In this document: piece by piece, positions 1-7,649 of the stretch
Layout of the letters: each line of letters starts with the position of its first letter
Numbering within the stretch: the stretch's first letter is position 1
NCBI RefSeq assembly: GCF_002303885.1
Contig: NZ_MRCM01000022.1
Span: 1-64,000, forward strand
Source of the DNA: Flavobacterium sp. ACN2
Lineage (GTDB): Bacteria; Bacteroidota; Bacteroidia; Flavobacteriales; Flavobacteriaceae
Direction of reading: 5' to 3'
Length of the DNA: 64,000 nt
The notes under the pieces: generated by a model
What the model saw: the letters and a program-made list of their open reading frames with translations, nothing else
Databases searched by the model: none
Told to the model about the DNA's origin: nothing
Translations under genes and position numbers: made by a program

Positions 1-68
1 ATTTTGTAATATGTGATTGATTTATTCGTTAACTTAGAAGATTAATTAATTTTAAAAAAGATATCATT

Positions 69-545
69 ATGAAAATTAAATCGATGTTATTAGGAATGAG
101 TTTTACTTTTTTATTAGTGGCTTGTGGACCTAAAGATGCAGATATTCAAAAGGAAATTACTGCAAAATTAAGCGAATTACCTGGAGTTTCAGTGACTGTA
201 GAGAAAGGTGTTGCGACTATTTCGGGTACTTGTAAAGATGATGCTTTCAAGCAAAATGCAGAAAGCATTGTAAAAGGAATAAAAGGTGTTAAATCTGTCG
301 TGAACAATTGTGAGATTCCAGCTCCAGAACCTGTAGTTGCGGCTCCTGTAGAAATTAATCCTGATGCAGTTTTAACCACTTCGGTAAATGAGGTAGTAAA
401 AACGTACAGCGGTGTAACGGCAACAGTTAAAGATGGCGTGGTTACACTTACTGGTGATATCAAAAGAAGTCAATTGCAAAATTTGATAAAAAGTGTTCAG
501 GAATTAAAGCCTAAAAAAGTAGAAAACAAATTAACTATTAAATAA
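69..545 (+). CDS. BON-domain lipoprotein (copy 1)
   Basis: 158 residues. The N-terminus is a lipoprotein signal peptide with a lipobox ending LLVAC (Cys about residue 19), so the protein is probably anchored to an envelope membrane. Two BON-like segments follow (about residues 25-82 and 98-158), each with the GVATISG or GVVTLTG strand pattern typical of BON domains, which are proposed to bind phospholipid or envelope surfaces. A Pro/Ala-rich linker (PAPEPVVAAP) separates them. The LysM gene starts 8 bases downstream, suggesting an operon and joint envelope binding. The same two-gene cassette recurs at 1135-1990. The family call is by pattern only and the cellular role is unknown. Confidence 0.85.
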   Translation: MKIKSMLLGMSFTFLLVACGPKDADIQKEITAKLSELPGVSVTVEKGVATISGTCKDDAFKQNAESIVKGIKGVKSVVNNCEIPAPEPVVAAPVEINPDAVLTTSVNEVVKTYSGVTATVKDGVVTLTGDIKRSQLQNLIKSVQELKPKKVENKLTIK

Positions 546-553
546 TTGATGTT

Positions 554-925
554 ATGAGTTTAAAAGATAAATACAAAGAGTTAACAGATTTAGCTTCTAA
601 TTTAGGAGTGGCTGATTTGCAAGTAAGAGAACAAGATAATGTGCTGTATGTTGATGGAACGGCAAAATCTGCAGATGATAAAGAAAAACTTTGGGCTGCT
701 TACGGAAAAATAGATCCTGATTTTAGATCGGCAGATGTAGTAATGAATATTGAAGTTTCTGAAGGAGCTTCTACAGAATATACTGTTGTAGGTGGAGATT
801 CTTTATCAAAAATAGGAAAAGCGCATGGTGTTTCATGGCAGACTATTTATGAAGCCAATAAAGACATTATTAAGAACCCAGATATCATACAGCCAGGTTG
901 GAAGTTAAAAATACCAACAGCATAA
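554..925 (+). CDS. BON/LysM domain protein (copy 1)
   Basis: 123 residues with no signal peptide seen. The N-terminal 70 residues look like a BON-type domain (DNVLYVDGTAKSADDKEKLW). The C-terminal 50 residues are a clear LysM domain (YTVVGGDSLSKIGKAHGVSW, then NPDIIQPGWKLKIP), the fold that binds N-acetylglucosamine-containing glycans such as peptidoglycan. This is the architecture of the LysM/BON (YgaU-like) family. It sits 8 bases after the BON lipoprotein gene and is followed by a terminator hairpin. A close paralogue lies at 1619-1990. Without a signal peptide the compartment is uncertain; YgaU-like proteins are often reported as cytoplasmic or periplasmic. Confidence 0.88.
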   Translation: MSLKDKYKELTDLASNLGVADLQVREQDNVLYVDGTAKSADDKEKLWAAYGKIDPDFRSADVVMNIEVSEGASTEYTVVGGDSLSKIGKAHGVSWQTIYEANKDIIKNPDIIQPGWKLKIPTA

Positions 926-946
926 TTTTACTTATGGTGTGTTGCA

Positions 947-975
947 AAAGTCCATCTCAATGGTGGGCTTTTTTT
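947..975 (+). terminator. Rho-independent terminator after LysM copy 1
   Basis: Stem AAAGTCCA / TGGGCTTT (one G-U pair) with a 9-base loop, followed directly by a T run. It lies about 20 bases after the LysM stop codon. Confidence 0.75.
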
Positions 976-1134
976 GTTGTGATTTAATCGAAAAATTTAT
1001 TCTCATTATGTCACTAAAGAACCTCAGGTTAATATCCTACTTGAAAACATATAAATCTCATCACAATATCTTATAATCATTTGATAATTAATCTCTCTAA
1101 TTTTAAAAAATGTAAATTACTAAAAGAGAGTATT

Positions 1135-1611
1135 ATGAAAATGAGATCCATTTTATTAGGAATGTGCCTTACTGTTGCTTTGGTTTCCTGTAAATCTAAT
1201 GATGCTGATATTGAAAAAGCAGTTAATGAAAAAATAAATGATACTGATATTCAAGTTGCTGTACATGAAGGTGTGGCTACAATTACAGGTATTTGTGACG
1301 ATGAAATGTTCAAGAAAAATATTGAAAAAAGCGTAAGAGCAACCAAAGGTGTAAAATCTGTGGTCAATACCTGCGAACTTGCCAGAGCCAATCAAGAACC
1401 TGCTGCGGCGACTGTTATTATTAATTCAGACACCGATTTGGATAAAGCTGTAAGCAAAGTAGTCGATGCGTACGATGGTGTGAGTGCAACTGTTGTTGGT
1501 GGCGTTGTTACGCTTTCGGGAGAAATTGCAAAAGATAGATTGCAGCCTTTAATGCAAAGTATTCAGGAATTGCATCCTAAAAAAGTAGACAATAAATTAA
1601 CTATTAAATAA
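1135..1611 (+). CDS. BON-domain lipoprotein (copy 2)
   Basis: 158 residues from the ATG at 1135. An upstream in-frame TTG at 1081 would add 18 residues before the signal peptide and is rejected, because the ATG gives MKMRSILLG followed by a lipobox ending ALVSC, exactly like copy 1 at 69. It has two BON-like segments (GVATITG and GVVTLSG motifs), a short linker and the same C-terminal sequence (KKVDNKLTIK versus KKVENKLTIK in copy 1). It is transcribed with the LysM paralogue 7 bases downstream. The two copies differ throughout, so the duplication is not recent. The role is envelope-associated but otherwise unknown. Confidence 0.85.
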   Translation: MKMRSILLGMCLTVALVSCKSNDADIEKAVNEKINDTDIQVAVHEGVATITGICDDEMFKKNIEKSVRATKGVKSVVNTCELARANQEPAAATVIINSDTDLDKAVSKVVDAYDGVSATVVGGVVTLSGEIAKDRLQPLMQSIQELHPKKVDNKLTIK

Positions 1612-1618
1612 GGATGTT

Positions 1619-1990
1619 ATGAGTTTGAAAGATAAATACAAGGAAGTGATAAATTTAGCATCCGAAATTGGAATTGCTAATTTGCAGGTAAGAGAACAGG
1701 ATAATGTGCTTTATATTGATGGTACAGCGAAATCGGCTTCTGATAAAGAAAAACTTTGGAACGATTACGAGAAAATTGATCCTGAATACAGATCGGCAGA
1801 TGTTGTAATGAATATTGCTGTTATAGAAGGTACAACAAAAGAATATATTGTAAAAGGAGGAGATTCGTTATCTAAAATTGCTGCGGCTTACGGTATATCA
1901 TGGAACGACATTTTTGAAGCGAATATAGATATTATTTCAAATCCTGATTTGATTAAACCAGGTTGGAAATTGAAAATACCAATAGCATAA
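1619..1990 (+). CDS. BON/LysM domain protein (copy 2)
   Basis: 123 residues, the same length as copy 1 at 554 and collinear with it: an N-terminal BON-like domain (NVLYIDGTAKSASDKEKLW) and a C-terminal LysM domain (YIVKGGDSLSKIAAAYGISW, then NPDLIKPGWKLKIP). LysM binds peptidoglycan-type glycans. Coupled to the copy-2 lipoprotein with a 7-base gap. Most differences from copy 1 are conservative, indicating that both copies are under selection. Confidence 0.88.
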   Translation: MSLKDKYKEVINLASEIGIANLQVREQDNVLYIDGTAKSASDKEKLWNDYEKIDPEYRSADVVMNIAVIEGTTKEYIVKGGDSLSKIAAAYGISWNDIFEANIDIISNPDLIKPGWKLKIPIA

Positions 1991-2041
1991 TTTTTTTAGG
2001 TACAAAGGTTCAAAGTTGCAAAGCAACAAAGATTCTTATTT

Positions 2042-2090
2042 TATGTCATTCTTAGAAATTAAAAGGAATTTAGCTTCTAAGAATGACATA
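2042..2090. repeat. 16-bp perfect inverted repeat
   Basis: Arms TATGTCATTCTTAGAA and TTCTAAGAATGACATA enclose 17 bases. There is no T run on the + side, so this looks like a REP/MITE-type palindrome rather than a canonical terminator. It lies between two convergent genes. Confidence 0.7.
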
Positions 2091-2156
2091 GATTATTGAA
2101 TGTTTTTTGTTCTCAGTTTGTTTTTACTTGATTTAAAAGATATTTTCTTCTAAAAA

Positions 2157-2450
2157 CTACCTTCCTCTAATACTTAAATCAAATAAAAATTTTGCTGTTT
2201 CCTGATCTGAATCTGCCGAAAAGCCAGCAACATAAACTCCTTTTTTACCCGAAGTCGATTTAATTCCGTATACAACTGCCTCATCCGCTGGGTCTGACTC
2301 ACCCTCGTATCGATACACATGAACAATTTCAAATTTCTCAGGATTCTTTTTAATCGCGTCTGCATTTCGATTAAAATCGCACGTAAATCCTTTTTCATTC
2401 AATTGATCTAAAGCCTTTGAAACAGTTGCGTAATGATACATTCTTTTCAT
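2157..2450 (-). CDS. Small conserved protein (often labelled phosphoribosylpyrophosphate synthetase)
   Basis: 97 residues. It matches from memory a small Bacteroidota family of about 100 residues with an N-terminal helix (VSKALDQLNEKGFTCDF), then a VYRYEGESDPADEAVVYGIKS block and a glycine-rich KKGVYVAGFSAD strand. Database entries for this family often carry the name phosphoribosylpyrophosphate synthetase, but the protein is far shorter than real PRPP synthetase and lacks its PRPP loop, so that name should not be trusted. No signal peptide or membrane segment. Monocistronic and divergent from rnpB. Function unknown. Confidence 0.75.
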   Translation of the reverse strand: MKRMYHYATVSKALDQLNEKGFTCDFNRNADAIKKNPEKFEIVHVYRYEGESDPADEAVVYGIKSTSGKKGVYVAGFSADSDQETAKFLFDLSIRGR

Positions 2451-2565
2451 GATAAACTGAATTTAAATTATAGATTTTTAAAGATAACTATTTTAAAATT
2501 AAAATGTTATGATAAAATTCATAAAATCTGAAATTTAAAATCGTTATTGTTAGTGCTTAAATCCC

Positions 2566-2573
2566 TACTTTTG
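2566..2573 (+). promoter_or_regulatory. TAnnTTTG -7 box of rnpB
   Basis: TACTTTTG matches the Bacteroidota -7 consensus exactly. A TTG at 2547-2549 sits 16 bases upstream as a possible -33 element. The box ends 4 bases before the first paired base of RNase P RNA. Confidence 0.65.
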
Positions 2574-2577
2574 CACC

Positions 2578-2896
2578 GCAGACCGCCTTATCGTCGTCCC
2601 GATTCATCGGGAGGGAGGAAAGTCCGGACACCATAGAGAAGCATAGCGGGTAACGCCCGTCGGTTCCGAAAGGGATTAGGACAAGTGCAGCAGAAAGTAT
2701 GTACAGGTAATGCTGTAGTGAAACCAGGTAAACTCTATGCGGTGAAATACCAAGTATATCGGCATTTAAGAGCTTCTCGTTCGTTGCCGAAGGGTAGGTA
2801 GATTGAGTCCAGCAGTAATGCTGGATCTAGATAAATGATAAGGTATTGTATCGTTGCAAAATGAGACAAGAACAGAATCCGGCTTACAGGTCTGCA
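2578..2896 (+). ncRNA. rnpB: RNase P RNA, bacterial type A
   Basis: Catalytic RNA that matures the 5' ends of tRNAs. The universally conserved core is visible: GAGGAAAGTCCGGACACCAT near 2610-2635, the CAGAAA-type segment near 2690, and the 3' ACAGAATCCGGCTTACAG around 2870-2890. The ends pair as helix P1: GCAGACC at 2578-2584 with GGTCTGC at 2889-2895, followed by a T run. A TAnnTTTG promoter lies immediately upstream. The exact ends are placed by P1 pairing and may be off by a few bases. Confidence 0.96.
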
Positions 2897-2933
2897 TTTT
2901 TTATATATTTGTGAAACTATCTAACTTGTTTTC

Positions 2934-4184
2934 ATGAATACTGCCACTCCAAATTCTTCTTCAAAATCCAAAAGAAGCCTTTTTAGAACCATTGTAACCA
3001 ATCTTACTTTTTGGGTTTTAATTGCTATTATTTCGGGTATTTTACTCGGACATTTTTCTCCAGCAAATGGTGTGAAAATGGAATTTCTGGGTAAAAAGTT
3101 TATCCAGCTAATTTCTCTTTTTATTGGCCCCATTATTTTCTTAACCATAGTTTTAGGGATTTCGGGAATGGGAAATCTAAAAAAAGTGGGAAGAATTGGC
3201 GTAAAAGCTTTAACTTATTTTGAAGTGGTTTCGACCGTTGCATTGGCAATTGGTGTCGCTGTTGCTTATTTGTTTAAACCTGGAAAAATTGATAAATCGA
3301 GTTTGACGTTTGGCGATGCAAGTCAGTATACAAAAGGAGCTTCCGAACATTTCTCGTGGTTGCAGTTTTTCTTATCCAATTTTACTTTGCAGGTTTTATT
3401 GGCTGCCATTATCTGCGGAATTGCATTGAATTTTTATCAGAAAAGAGAGCAGACTATTTTGGTTTTGGAACGATTCTCAAAAGTGGTTTTCTTCGGGTTA
3501 AAGTATGTAATGTATCTAGCTCCAATTGGTGCTTTTGGCGGAATGGCCTATACAATAGGTAAATTTGGCCTTGCAACTTTGATTCCGCTAGGAAAACTGA
3601 TGCTTTGCGTTTATCTCACTATGGCATTATTTGTCTTTTTGGTTCTTGGAAGTATCTTGAGATATTATAAAATAAATATTTTTTCGATTTTAAAATATAT
3701 CAAAGAAGAGCTTTTATTGGTTTTAGGAACATCGTCTTCTGAAGCCGCTTTGCCAAGTATTATGGTGAAACTGGAACGAATGGGTTGCAGTAAATCGGTT
3801 GTAGGTTTGGTTATTCCGACAGGTTATTCTTTTAATCTGGACGGAACTTCAATTTATCTTTCGATGTCGGTACTTTTTATTGCACAATTGTATGATGTTC
3901 ATTTGAGTTTTTTCGAAATCCTGACCGTTATCGGAATTTTAATGATTACTTCTAAAGGTGCAGCAGGTGTAACCGGAAGCGGATTTATTGTTTTAGCATC
4001 GACATTAACTGCTTTGCATAAAATTCCCGTTGAAGGTTTAGCCTTTTTATTGGGAGTAGATAAATTTATGAGCGAAGCCAGAGCAATCACCAATTTAATA
4101 GGAAATACAGTTGCAACGATAATAATCTCGAAAACAGAAAGAGATTTTACAGAGTTAGATTTGAGTTACAAAGTAACAGAGTGA
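2934..4184 (+). CDS. Dicarboxylate/amino acid:cation symporter (DAACS family)
   Basis: 416 residues, the normal length for the GltP/DctA family of Na+ or H+ coupled transporters for glutamate, aspartate or C4-dicarboxylates. The substrate-binding signature is clear: the serine-rich hairpin SSSEAALPS (about residues 266-274), then a TM7 segment with a GYSFNLDGTSIY motif in place of the usual NMDGT. The second hairpin region reads SKGAAGVTGSGFIVLAS, and near the C-terminus is the TM8 segment around DKFMSEARAITNLIGN. About eight hydrophobic segments are present. It starts 38 bases after rnpB and is probably monocistronic. The exact substrate cannot be read from sequence. Confidence 0.93.
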   Translation: MNTATPNSSSKSKRSLFRTIVTNLTFWVLIAIISGILLGHFSPANGVKMEFLGKKFIQLISLFIGPIIFLTIVLGISGMGNLKKVGRIGVKALTYFEVVSTVALAIGVAVAYLFKPGKIDKSSLTFGDASQYTKGASEHFSWLQFFLSNFTLQVLLAAIICGIALNFYQKREQTILVLERFSKVVFFGLKYVMYLAPIGAFGGMAYTIGKFGLATLIPLGKLMLCVYLTMALFVFLVLGSILRYYKINIFSILKYIKEELLLVLGTSSSEAALPSIMVKLERMGCSKSVVGLVIPTGYSFNLDGTSIYLSMSVLFIAQLYDVHLSFFEILTVIGILMITSKGAAGVTGSGFIVLASTLTALHKIPVEGLAFLLGVDKFMSEARAITNLIGNTVATIIISKTERDFTELDLSYKVTE

Positions 4185-4240
4185 CAAATTAACAAAGTAA
4201 TCAGAACTTTGCATCTTTGGCACTTTGTTACTTTGTCACT
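4180..4240. repeat. 19-bp near-perfect inverted repeat
   Basis: Left arm AGTGACAAATTAACAAAGT (4180-4198) and right arm ACTTTGTTACTTTGTCACT (4222-4240) pair with one mismatch. The left arm overlaps the symporter stop codon. It sits between convergent genes and may stop transcription from both sides. Confidence 0.65.
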
Positions 4241-4245
4241 TAAAA

Positions 4246-4440
4246 TTACGATTCGTCCTTTGTTGTTCGCACCAGACTAATGCCCGACATGAAAAAGACA
4301 ATTCCTAATATTCCGTAAATAATAAGCGATTTTATATCTCTGGTTTCTCCAGATGTGCCGGCAAAAATAACAGCCGTATAAATAAGTCCTACAATTCCGA
4401 GGATTGTAAGCAACCCACCGAAAAATCTTTTTAGGTTCAT
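4246..4440 (-). CDS. Small two-helix membrane protein
   Basis: 64 residues. Two hydrophobic segments, about residues 7-28 (FFGGLLTILGIVGLIYTAVIF) and 39-58 (IIYGILGIVFFMSGISL), are joined by a short polar loop with GETRD, and the tail is charged. It is predicted to sit in the inner membrane. A perfect minus-strand -7 box at 4467-4474 supports it as a genuine gene. I do not recognise a family beyond small flavobacterial membrane proteins of this layout. Not obviously coupled to its neighbours. Confidence 0.65.
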   Translation of the reverse strand: MNLKRFFGGLLTILGIVGLIYTAVIFAGTSGETRDIKSLIIYGILGIVFFMSGISLVRTTKDES

Positions 4441-4466
4441 GATTGTTAGATTTAAAAGTTCTCTAA

Positions 4467-4474
4467 CAAAGTTA
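4467..4474 (-). promoter_or_regulatory. TAnnTTTG -7 box for the small membrane protein
   Basis: Plus-strand CAAAGTTA reads TAACTTTG on the minus strand, 26 bases upstream of the ATG. Confidence 0.5.
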
Positions 4475-4537
4475 AATTTCGATAAGTTAATTGCTGTTAT
4501 ACAATTGCTTATATAAAATTATATGATTTACAGGATG

Positions 4538-5224
4538 TTATTTTTCTATTTTAAACTCCAGTCCGATATTTCGGACGCTTTCAATCTTGATTTTCGGATC
4601 TGAATTAAAATATTTTCTAAGTCTGCTGATAAAAACATCCATGCTTCGTCCGGAGAAATAATCGTCTTTTTTCCAGACCGACATTAAAATCTGATCTCTT
4701 TTTAATAACTGATTGTGGTTTAAATACAAGTATTCGATAAGAGAAGCTTCCATTTCTGTAAGCTGCTGCACATGATTTTTATTGTTAAGTGTCAGACGTT
4801 CGTTATCAAAAATATACGAACCAATTTCGATTATGTTATTTCCGTCAAGACTTCTCTTTTGTTCGATTCTTTTTAGAATATTCTGCAAACGCAGCACCAG
4901 TTCGTCAACTTCAAACGGCTTCACAATATAATCGTCTGCGCCAAGTTTTAGCCCAATTATTTTATCTTCTTTTAGCTTTCTTGCGGTTAGAAAAATAAAT
5001 GGAATTTCGGGATTAATGGTAATTATTTTTTCAGCCAATGAAAATCCGTCCATTTTGGGCATCATTACATCAAAAACACAAATATCAAAAGTCTGGTTTT
5101 TAAAATAGTCTAAAGCTATTTCGCCGTTTTCGGCCCAGATTACTTCAAATTGATGCAATTCTAGATATTGTTTTAAAATCGCCGCAAAGTCAAAATCGTC
5201 TTCGGCTAATAGTAATCTTTTCAA
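4538..5224 (-). CDS. OmpR-family response regulator (RprY-like)
   Basis: 228 residues. N-terminal receiver domain (about 1-118) with acidic residues D9/D10, phospho-acceptor D52 in CVFDVMMPKMDG, conserved Thr in FLTARK and Lys in YIVKPFE. The C-terminal winged-helix DNA-binding domain (about 130-228) has the RSMDVFISRLRKYF recognition-helix region. The gene starts 10 bases downstream of the histidine kinase stop, so the two form an operon. Layout and kinase type resemble the Bacteroides RprXY pair. Likely targets are the divergent hydrolase and outer-membrane barrel genes, because three 11-bp direct repeats lie in the shared upstream region. Confidence 0.92.
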   Translation of the reverse strand: MKRLLLAEDDFDFAAILKQYLELHQFEVIWAENGEIALDYFKNQTFDICVFDVMMPKMDGFSLAEKIITINPEIPFIFLTARKLKEDKIIGLKLGADDYIVKPFEVDELVLRLQNILKRIEQKRSLDGNNIIEIGSYIFDNERLTLNNKNHVQQLTEMEASLIEYLYLNHNQLLKRDQILMSVWKKDDYFSGRSMDVFISRLRKYFNSDPKIKIESVRNIGLEFKIEK

Positions 5225-5234
5225 AATAAAGGGA

Positions 5235-6593
5235 TTAAACTTTTAATAAAATAGTAAACTGAGTTCCTTTTCCTAAATCGCTAATAACGTTTACAGAACC
5301 CTGATGTGCTTTTACGATTTGGTCAACATAATACAATCCTAAACCTAAACCTTTTGTGTTGTGCAGGTTTCCTTGTTCTACTCGGTAAAACTTATCAAAA
5401 AGAAACGCTTGTTTGTTTTTGGCAATTCCAATTCCGTCATCTTCAAAACTGATTGAAAATTGTTTTTCGACAATTTTTGTTTTTACTGTGATTGTATTTG
5501 ATCCATATTTTACAGCATTTTCGAGAACATTTAAGAAAGCAGTTGTTAAATGAAATTTATCCAAAACTAAAATAGTTTTCTCAGTCTGAAAATCGGTTTT
5601 AAGATTAATTTTTGGAAAAGTAATTTTAAAATCATTTGCAATAGAAAGAAGAAAATCTTCGGCTTCTATTTTTTCTTTTTGCAGTTCAATTTCATTTTCA
5701 GCCAAAGAATTTGCCATAACCTGATCAATCAGATTCTGGAGACGGTTATTCTGGCGCGAAATGGTATTTACAATCGAATTGAAATTTTCATCATTGTCAC
5801 GAATATTTTTCTGCGCTAAAATCTTTGTCGAAATCCCCAAAGTAGCCAATGGAGTTTTCAGTTCGTGCGTAATATTATTGATGAAATCGGTTTTAACGTC
5901 GCTTACTTTTTTCTGTTTAATTAGAGCTCTAATCGCAATTACAAACAGACTGATTAAAATGGCAATCGAGAATAAGGAAAGAATCAGAATAAACGTCATT
6001 CTTCTTAGAATAATCATTTCCCAGTCAATAACAGAAACGTACATCGAATCTTCTGTCAATAATTTATATTCCTCATTTTCAAAAGTACCGTTTGTTGTTC
6101 CAACATAACTTCTTACTAAAAAGGCATGATTTAAAGAAGCCAGATTTCCGTACAATTTATTCTGGATAAAAGGTTTTTCAGAAAAAATAGTATCCGCTTC
6201 CTGTTCGTTTTTGTAAAGAATAAATTTGTTTAGAACAATGGCAAAATCGATCTTAAAATCGGGTAAATCTTTCTCAAATTTTCGTTTGATTTTTTGAGTT
6301 ATGATGTTTTGAGATTGCGCATTCAAAACGCCATTTTTAATGTCCAATTTACTTTTTTTTCCTTTCATGTACTTTTCTGAAAGGCTTTTGTAAAGCACTT
6401 CTTTTCTAGAAACCAAAGCCGAATCGATATCGCTGTAATTATTGGTAATTTGAGCAATTTCGTTTTTAATCTGTGTATGAAACTGCGCTACTTTATATTC
6501 ATAAGCCGTCTTTACTAAATAGCATTGTACTGTCATAAGCACAAATAGCGCTACGACAGAAAATCCGATTAATAAATTGATTCTTTGCTTCAT
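5235..6593 (-). CDS. Sensor histidine kinase (RprX-like)
   Basis: 452 residues. TM1 is about residues 7-27, an extracytoplasmic sensor of about 170 residues follows, and TM2 is about 198-222. HisKA then carries the H box at H243 (NITHELKTPLA). The HATPase domain has the N box (FLNVLENAVKYG) and glycine boxes DDGIGI and GLGLGLYYV. It would phosphorylate the response regulator encoded directly after it. No HAMP or PAS domain is evident. The sensed signal is unknown. Its promoter (-7 box at 6613-6620) is divergent from the hydrolase/barrel operon. Confidence 0.92.
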   Translation of the reverse strand: MKQRINLLIGFSVVALFVLMTVQCYLVKTAYEYKVAQFHTQIKNEIAQITNNYSDIDSALVSRKEVLYKSLSEKYMKGKKSKLDIKNGVLNAQSQNIITQKIKRKFEKDLPDFKIDFAIVLNKFILYKNEQEADTIFSEKPFIQNKLYGNLASLNHAFLVRSYVGTTNGTFENEEYKLLTEDSMYVSVIDWEMIILRRMTFILILSLFSIAILISLFVIAIRALIKQKKVSDVKTDFINNITHELKTPLATLGISTKILAQKNIRDNDENFNSIVNTISRQNNRLQNLIDQVMANSLAENEIELQKEKIEAEDFLLSIANDFKITFPKINLKTDFQTEKTILVLDKFHLTTAFLNVLENAVKYGSNTITVKTKIVEKQFSISFEDDGIGIAKNKQAFLFDKFYRVEQGNLHNTKGLGLGLYYVDQIVKAHQGSVNVISDLGKGTQFTILLKV

Positions 6594-6612
6594 ATTGGTT
6601 AAAATGACGCTT

Positions 6613-6620
6613 CAAAAATA
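6613..6620 (-). promoter_or_regulatory. TAnnTTTG -7 box of the RprX-like kinase
   Basis: Plus-strand CAAAAATA reads TATTTTTG on the minus strand, a perfect consensus 19 bases upstream of the kinase ATG. Confidence 0.55.
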
Positions 6621-6644
6621 CAGTTTTTAGCCAACAAATAGGAG

Positions 6645-6672
6645 ATTAACCTTGCATTAACCTACGATTAAC
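6645..6672 (+). promoter_or_regulatory. Three 11-bp direct repeats, putative OmpR-type operator
   Basis: ATTAAC occurs at 6645, 6656 and 6667 (ATTAACCTTGC, ATTAACCTACG, ATTAACTTTCA), each exactly 11 bases apart. That is the helical phasing OmpR/PhoB-type regulators use when binding as head-to-tail dimers. The repeats end about 21 bases upstream of a near-consensus -7 box (CATTTTTG, 6694-6701) of the hydrolase gene. This is an activator-like position next to an OmpR-family regulator operon. Confidence 0.55.
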
Positions 6673-6693
6673 TTTCAGAATTGGGTTTTCAAA

Positions 6694-6701
6694 GCATTTT
6701 T
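6694..6701 (+). promoter_or_regulatory. Near-consensus -7 box of the hydrolase/barrel operon
   Basis: CATTTTTG matches TAnnTTTG at all but the first base. It overlaps the in-frame TTG at 6700, so that codon cannot be the translation start. Confidence 0.4.
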
Positions 6702-6729
6702 GCAGCAACATAAAACCAAATTTTATAAA

Positions 6730-7617
6730 ATGATACAAACGAAAAGATTTGCAGGAGCTTTATTTGCTTTCCTTTTTTTTATGAATGGTCACGCAAACGG
6801 ACTGATTAAAGAAAAGCTTTATGAATTGAATATTGCTCCAAAACAAAAGGCCGTTTTAATTTTATTTCCTTGCTTTCCATGCAATATCGAAAACACTAAA
6901 AACGAAGCCCAATTTCTTAAAAACTTAAAACAGGAAGGTATAACTACCTTGTTGCTGAATTATAATATGAAATTGTACTTGTCAGAATCAGAAAAAAAAG
7001 AATATTCGTTAGCACTAAATTCAATTTTTGATCGCAATAAAATAGCAAAAGAGAATATTTTTATTGGTGGTTTTTCGAGCGGTGGCAATCTGGCGCTTTT
7101 GCTTTCTAATTATCTTATTCAAACCAAAAATGCCATACAGCCCAAAGGTTTAGTTGTGGTCGATTCTCCTTTAGATTTAGAAAGACTTTACGATGGCGCA
7201 CAAGATGATGTTAAGAAGAATGTTAGTGAAGAAGCTGTTGAAGAAGGAAATTATTTAATACAACTCTTCAACGATGATCTCGGAAATCCAAAAGATAATA
7301 TCGAAACCTATAAAAAAATGTCTCCTTATTTGGTTTCAAGCGATTCAAAAGTAAATATAGAATACGTAAAAGATATTAAAATTCGATTGTACTGCGAACC
7401 AGATTTAGAATGGTATTGGACGAACAAAAAGAGAACTTACGAAGAATTGAATGCCTTTCATTTAGAAAAAACATATCATTCATTATTGAATTTAGGAGCA
7501 GAAAAAGTAGAATTTATAAAGACTTCAAACAGAGGATTTGATGGGAAAGGAAATAAAAAACCGCATTCTTGGAATTTGATAGAAAGGGAGGATCTCATAA
7601 AATGGATTCTTAATTAA
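6730..7617 (+). CDS. Exported alpha/beta hydrolase
   Basis: 295 residues from the ATG at 6730. The N-terminus (MIQTKRFAGALFAFLFFMNG, then HANG) is a signal peptide; an in-frame TTG at 6700 is rejected because it lies on the promoter box. The nucleophile elbow is GFSSGG (Ser about 116), preceded by a strand (ENIFIGG) as in esterase/lipase folds, with VVVDSP downstream and a His near the C-terminus (KKPHSW). Probably a periplasmic or surface esterase or peptidase of unknown substrate. The outer-membrane barrel gene follows 32 bases later, so the two may act on or import the same molecule. Possible control by the adjacent RprXY-like pair. Confidence 0.75.
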   Translation: MIQTKRFAGALFAFLFFMNGHANGLIKEKLYELNIAPKQKAVLILFPCFPCNIENTKNEAQFLKNLKQEGITTLLLNYNMKLYLSESEKKEYSLALNSIFDRNKIAKENIFIGGFSSGGNLALLLSNYLIQTKNAIQPKGLVVVDSPLDLERLYDGAQDDVKKNVSEEAVEEGNYLIQLFNDDLGNPKDNIETYKKMSPYLVSSDSKVNIEYVKDIKIRLYCEPDLEWYWTNKKRTYEELNAFHLEKTYHSLLNLGAEKVEFIKTSNRGFDGKGNKKPHSWNLIEREDLIKWILN

Positions 7618-7649
7618 CGAAAAATATCTAATCTAAACCCTATTCAAGA

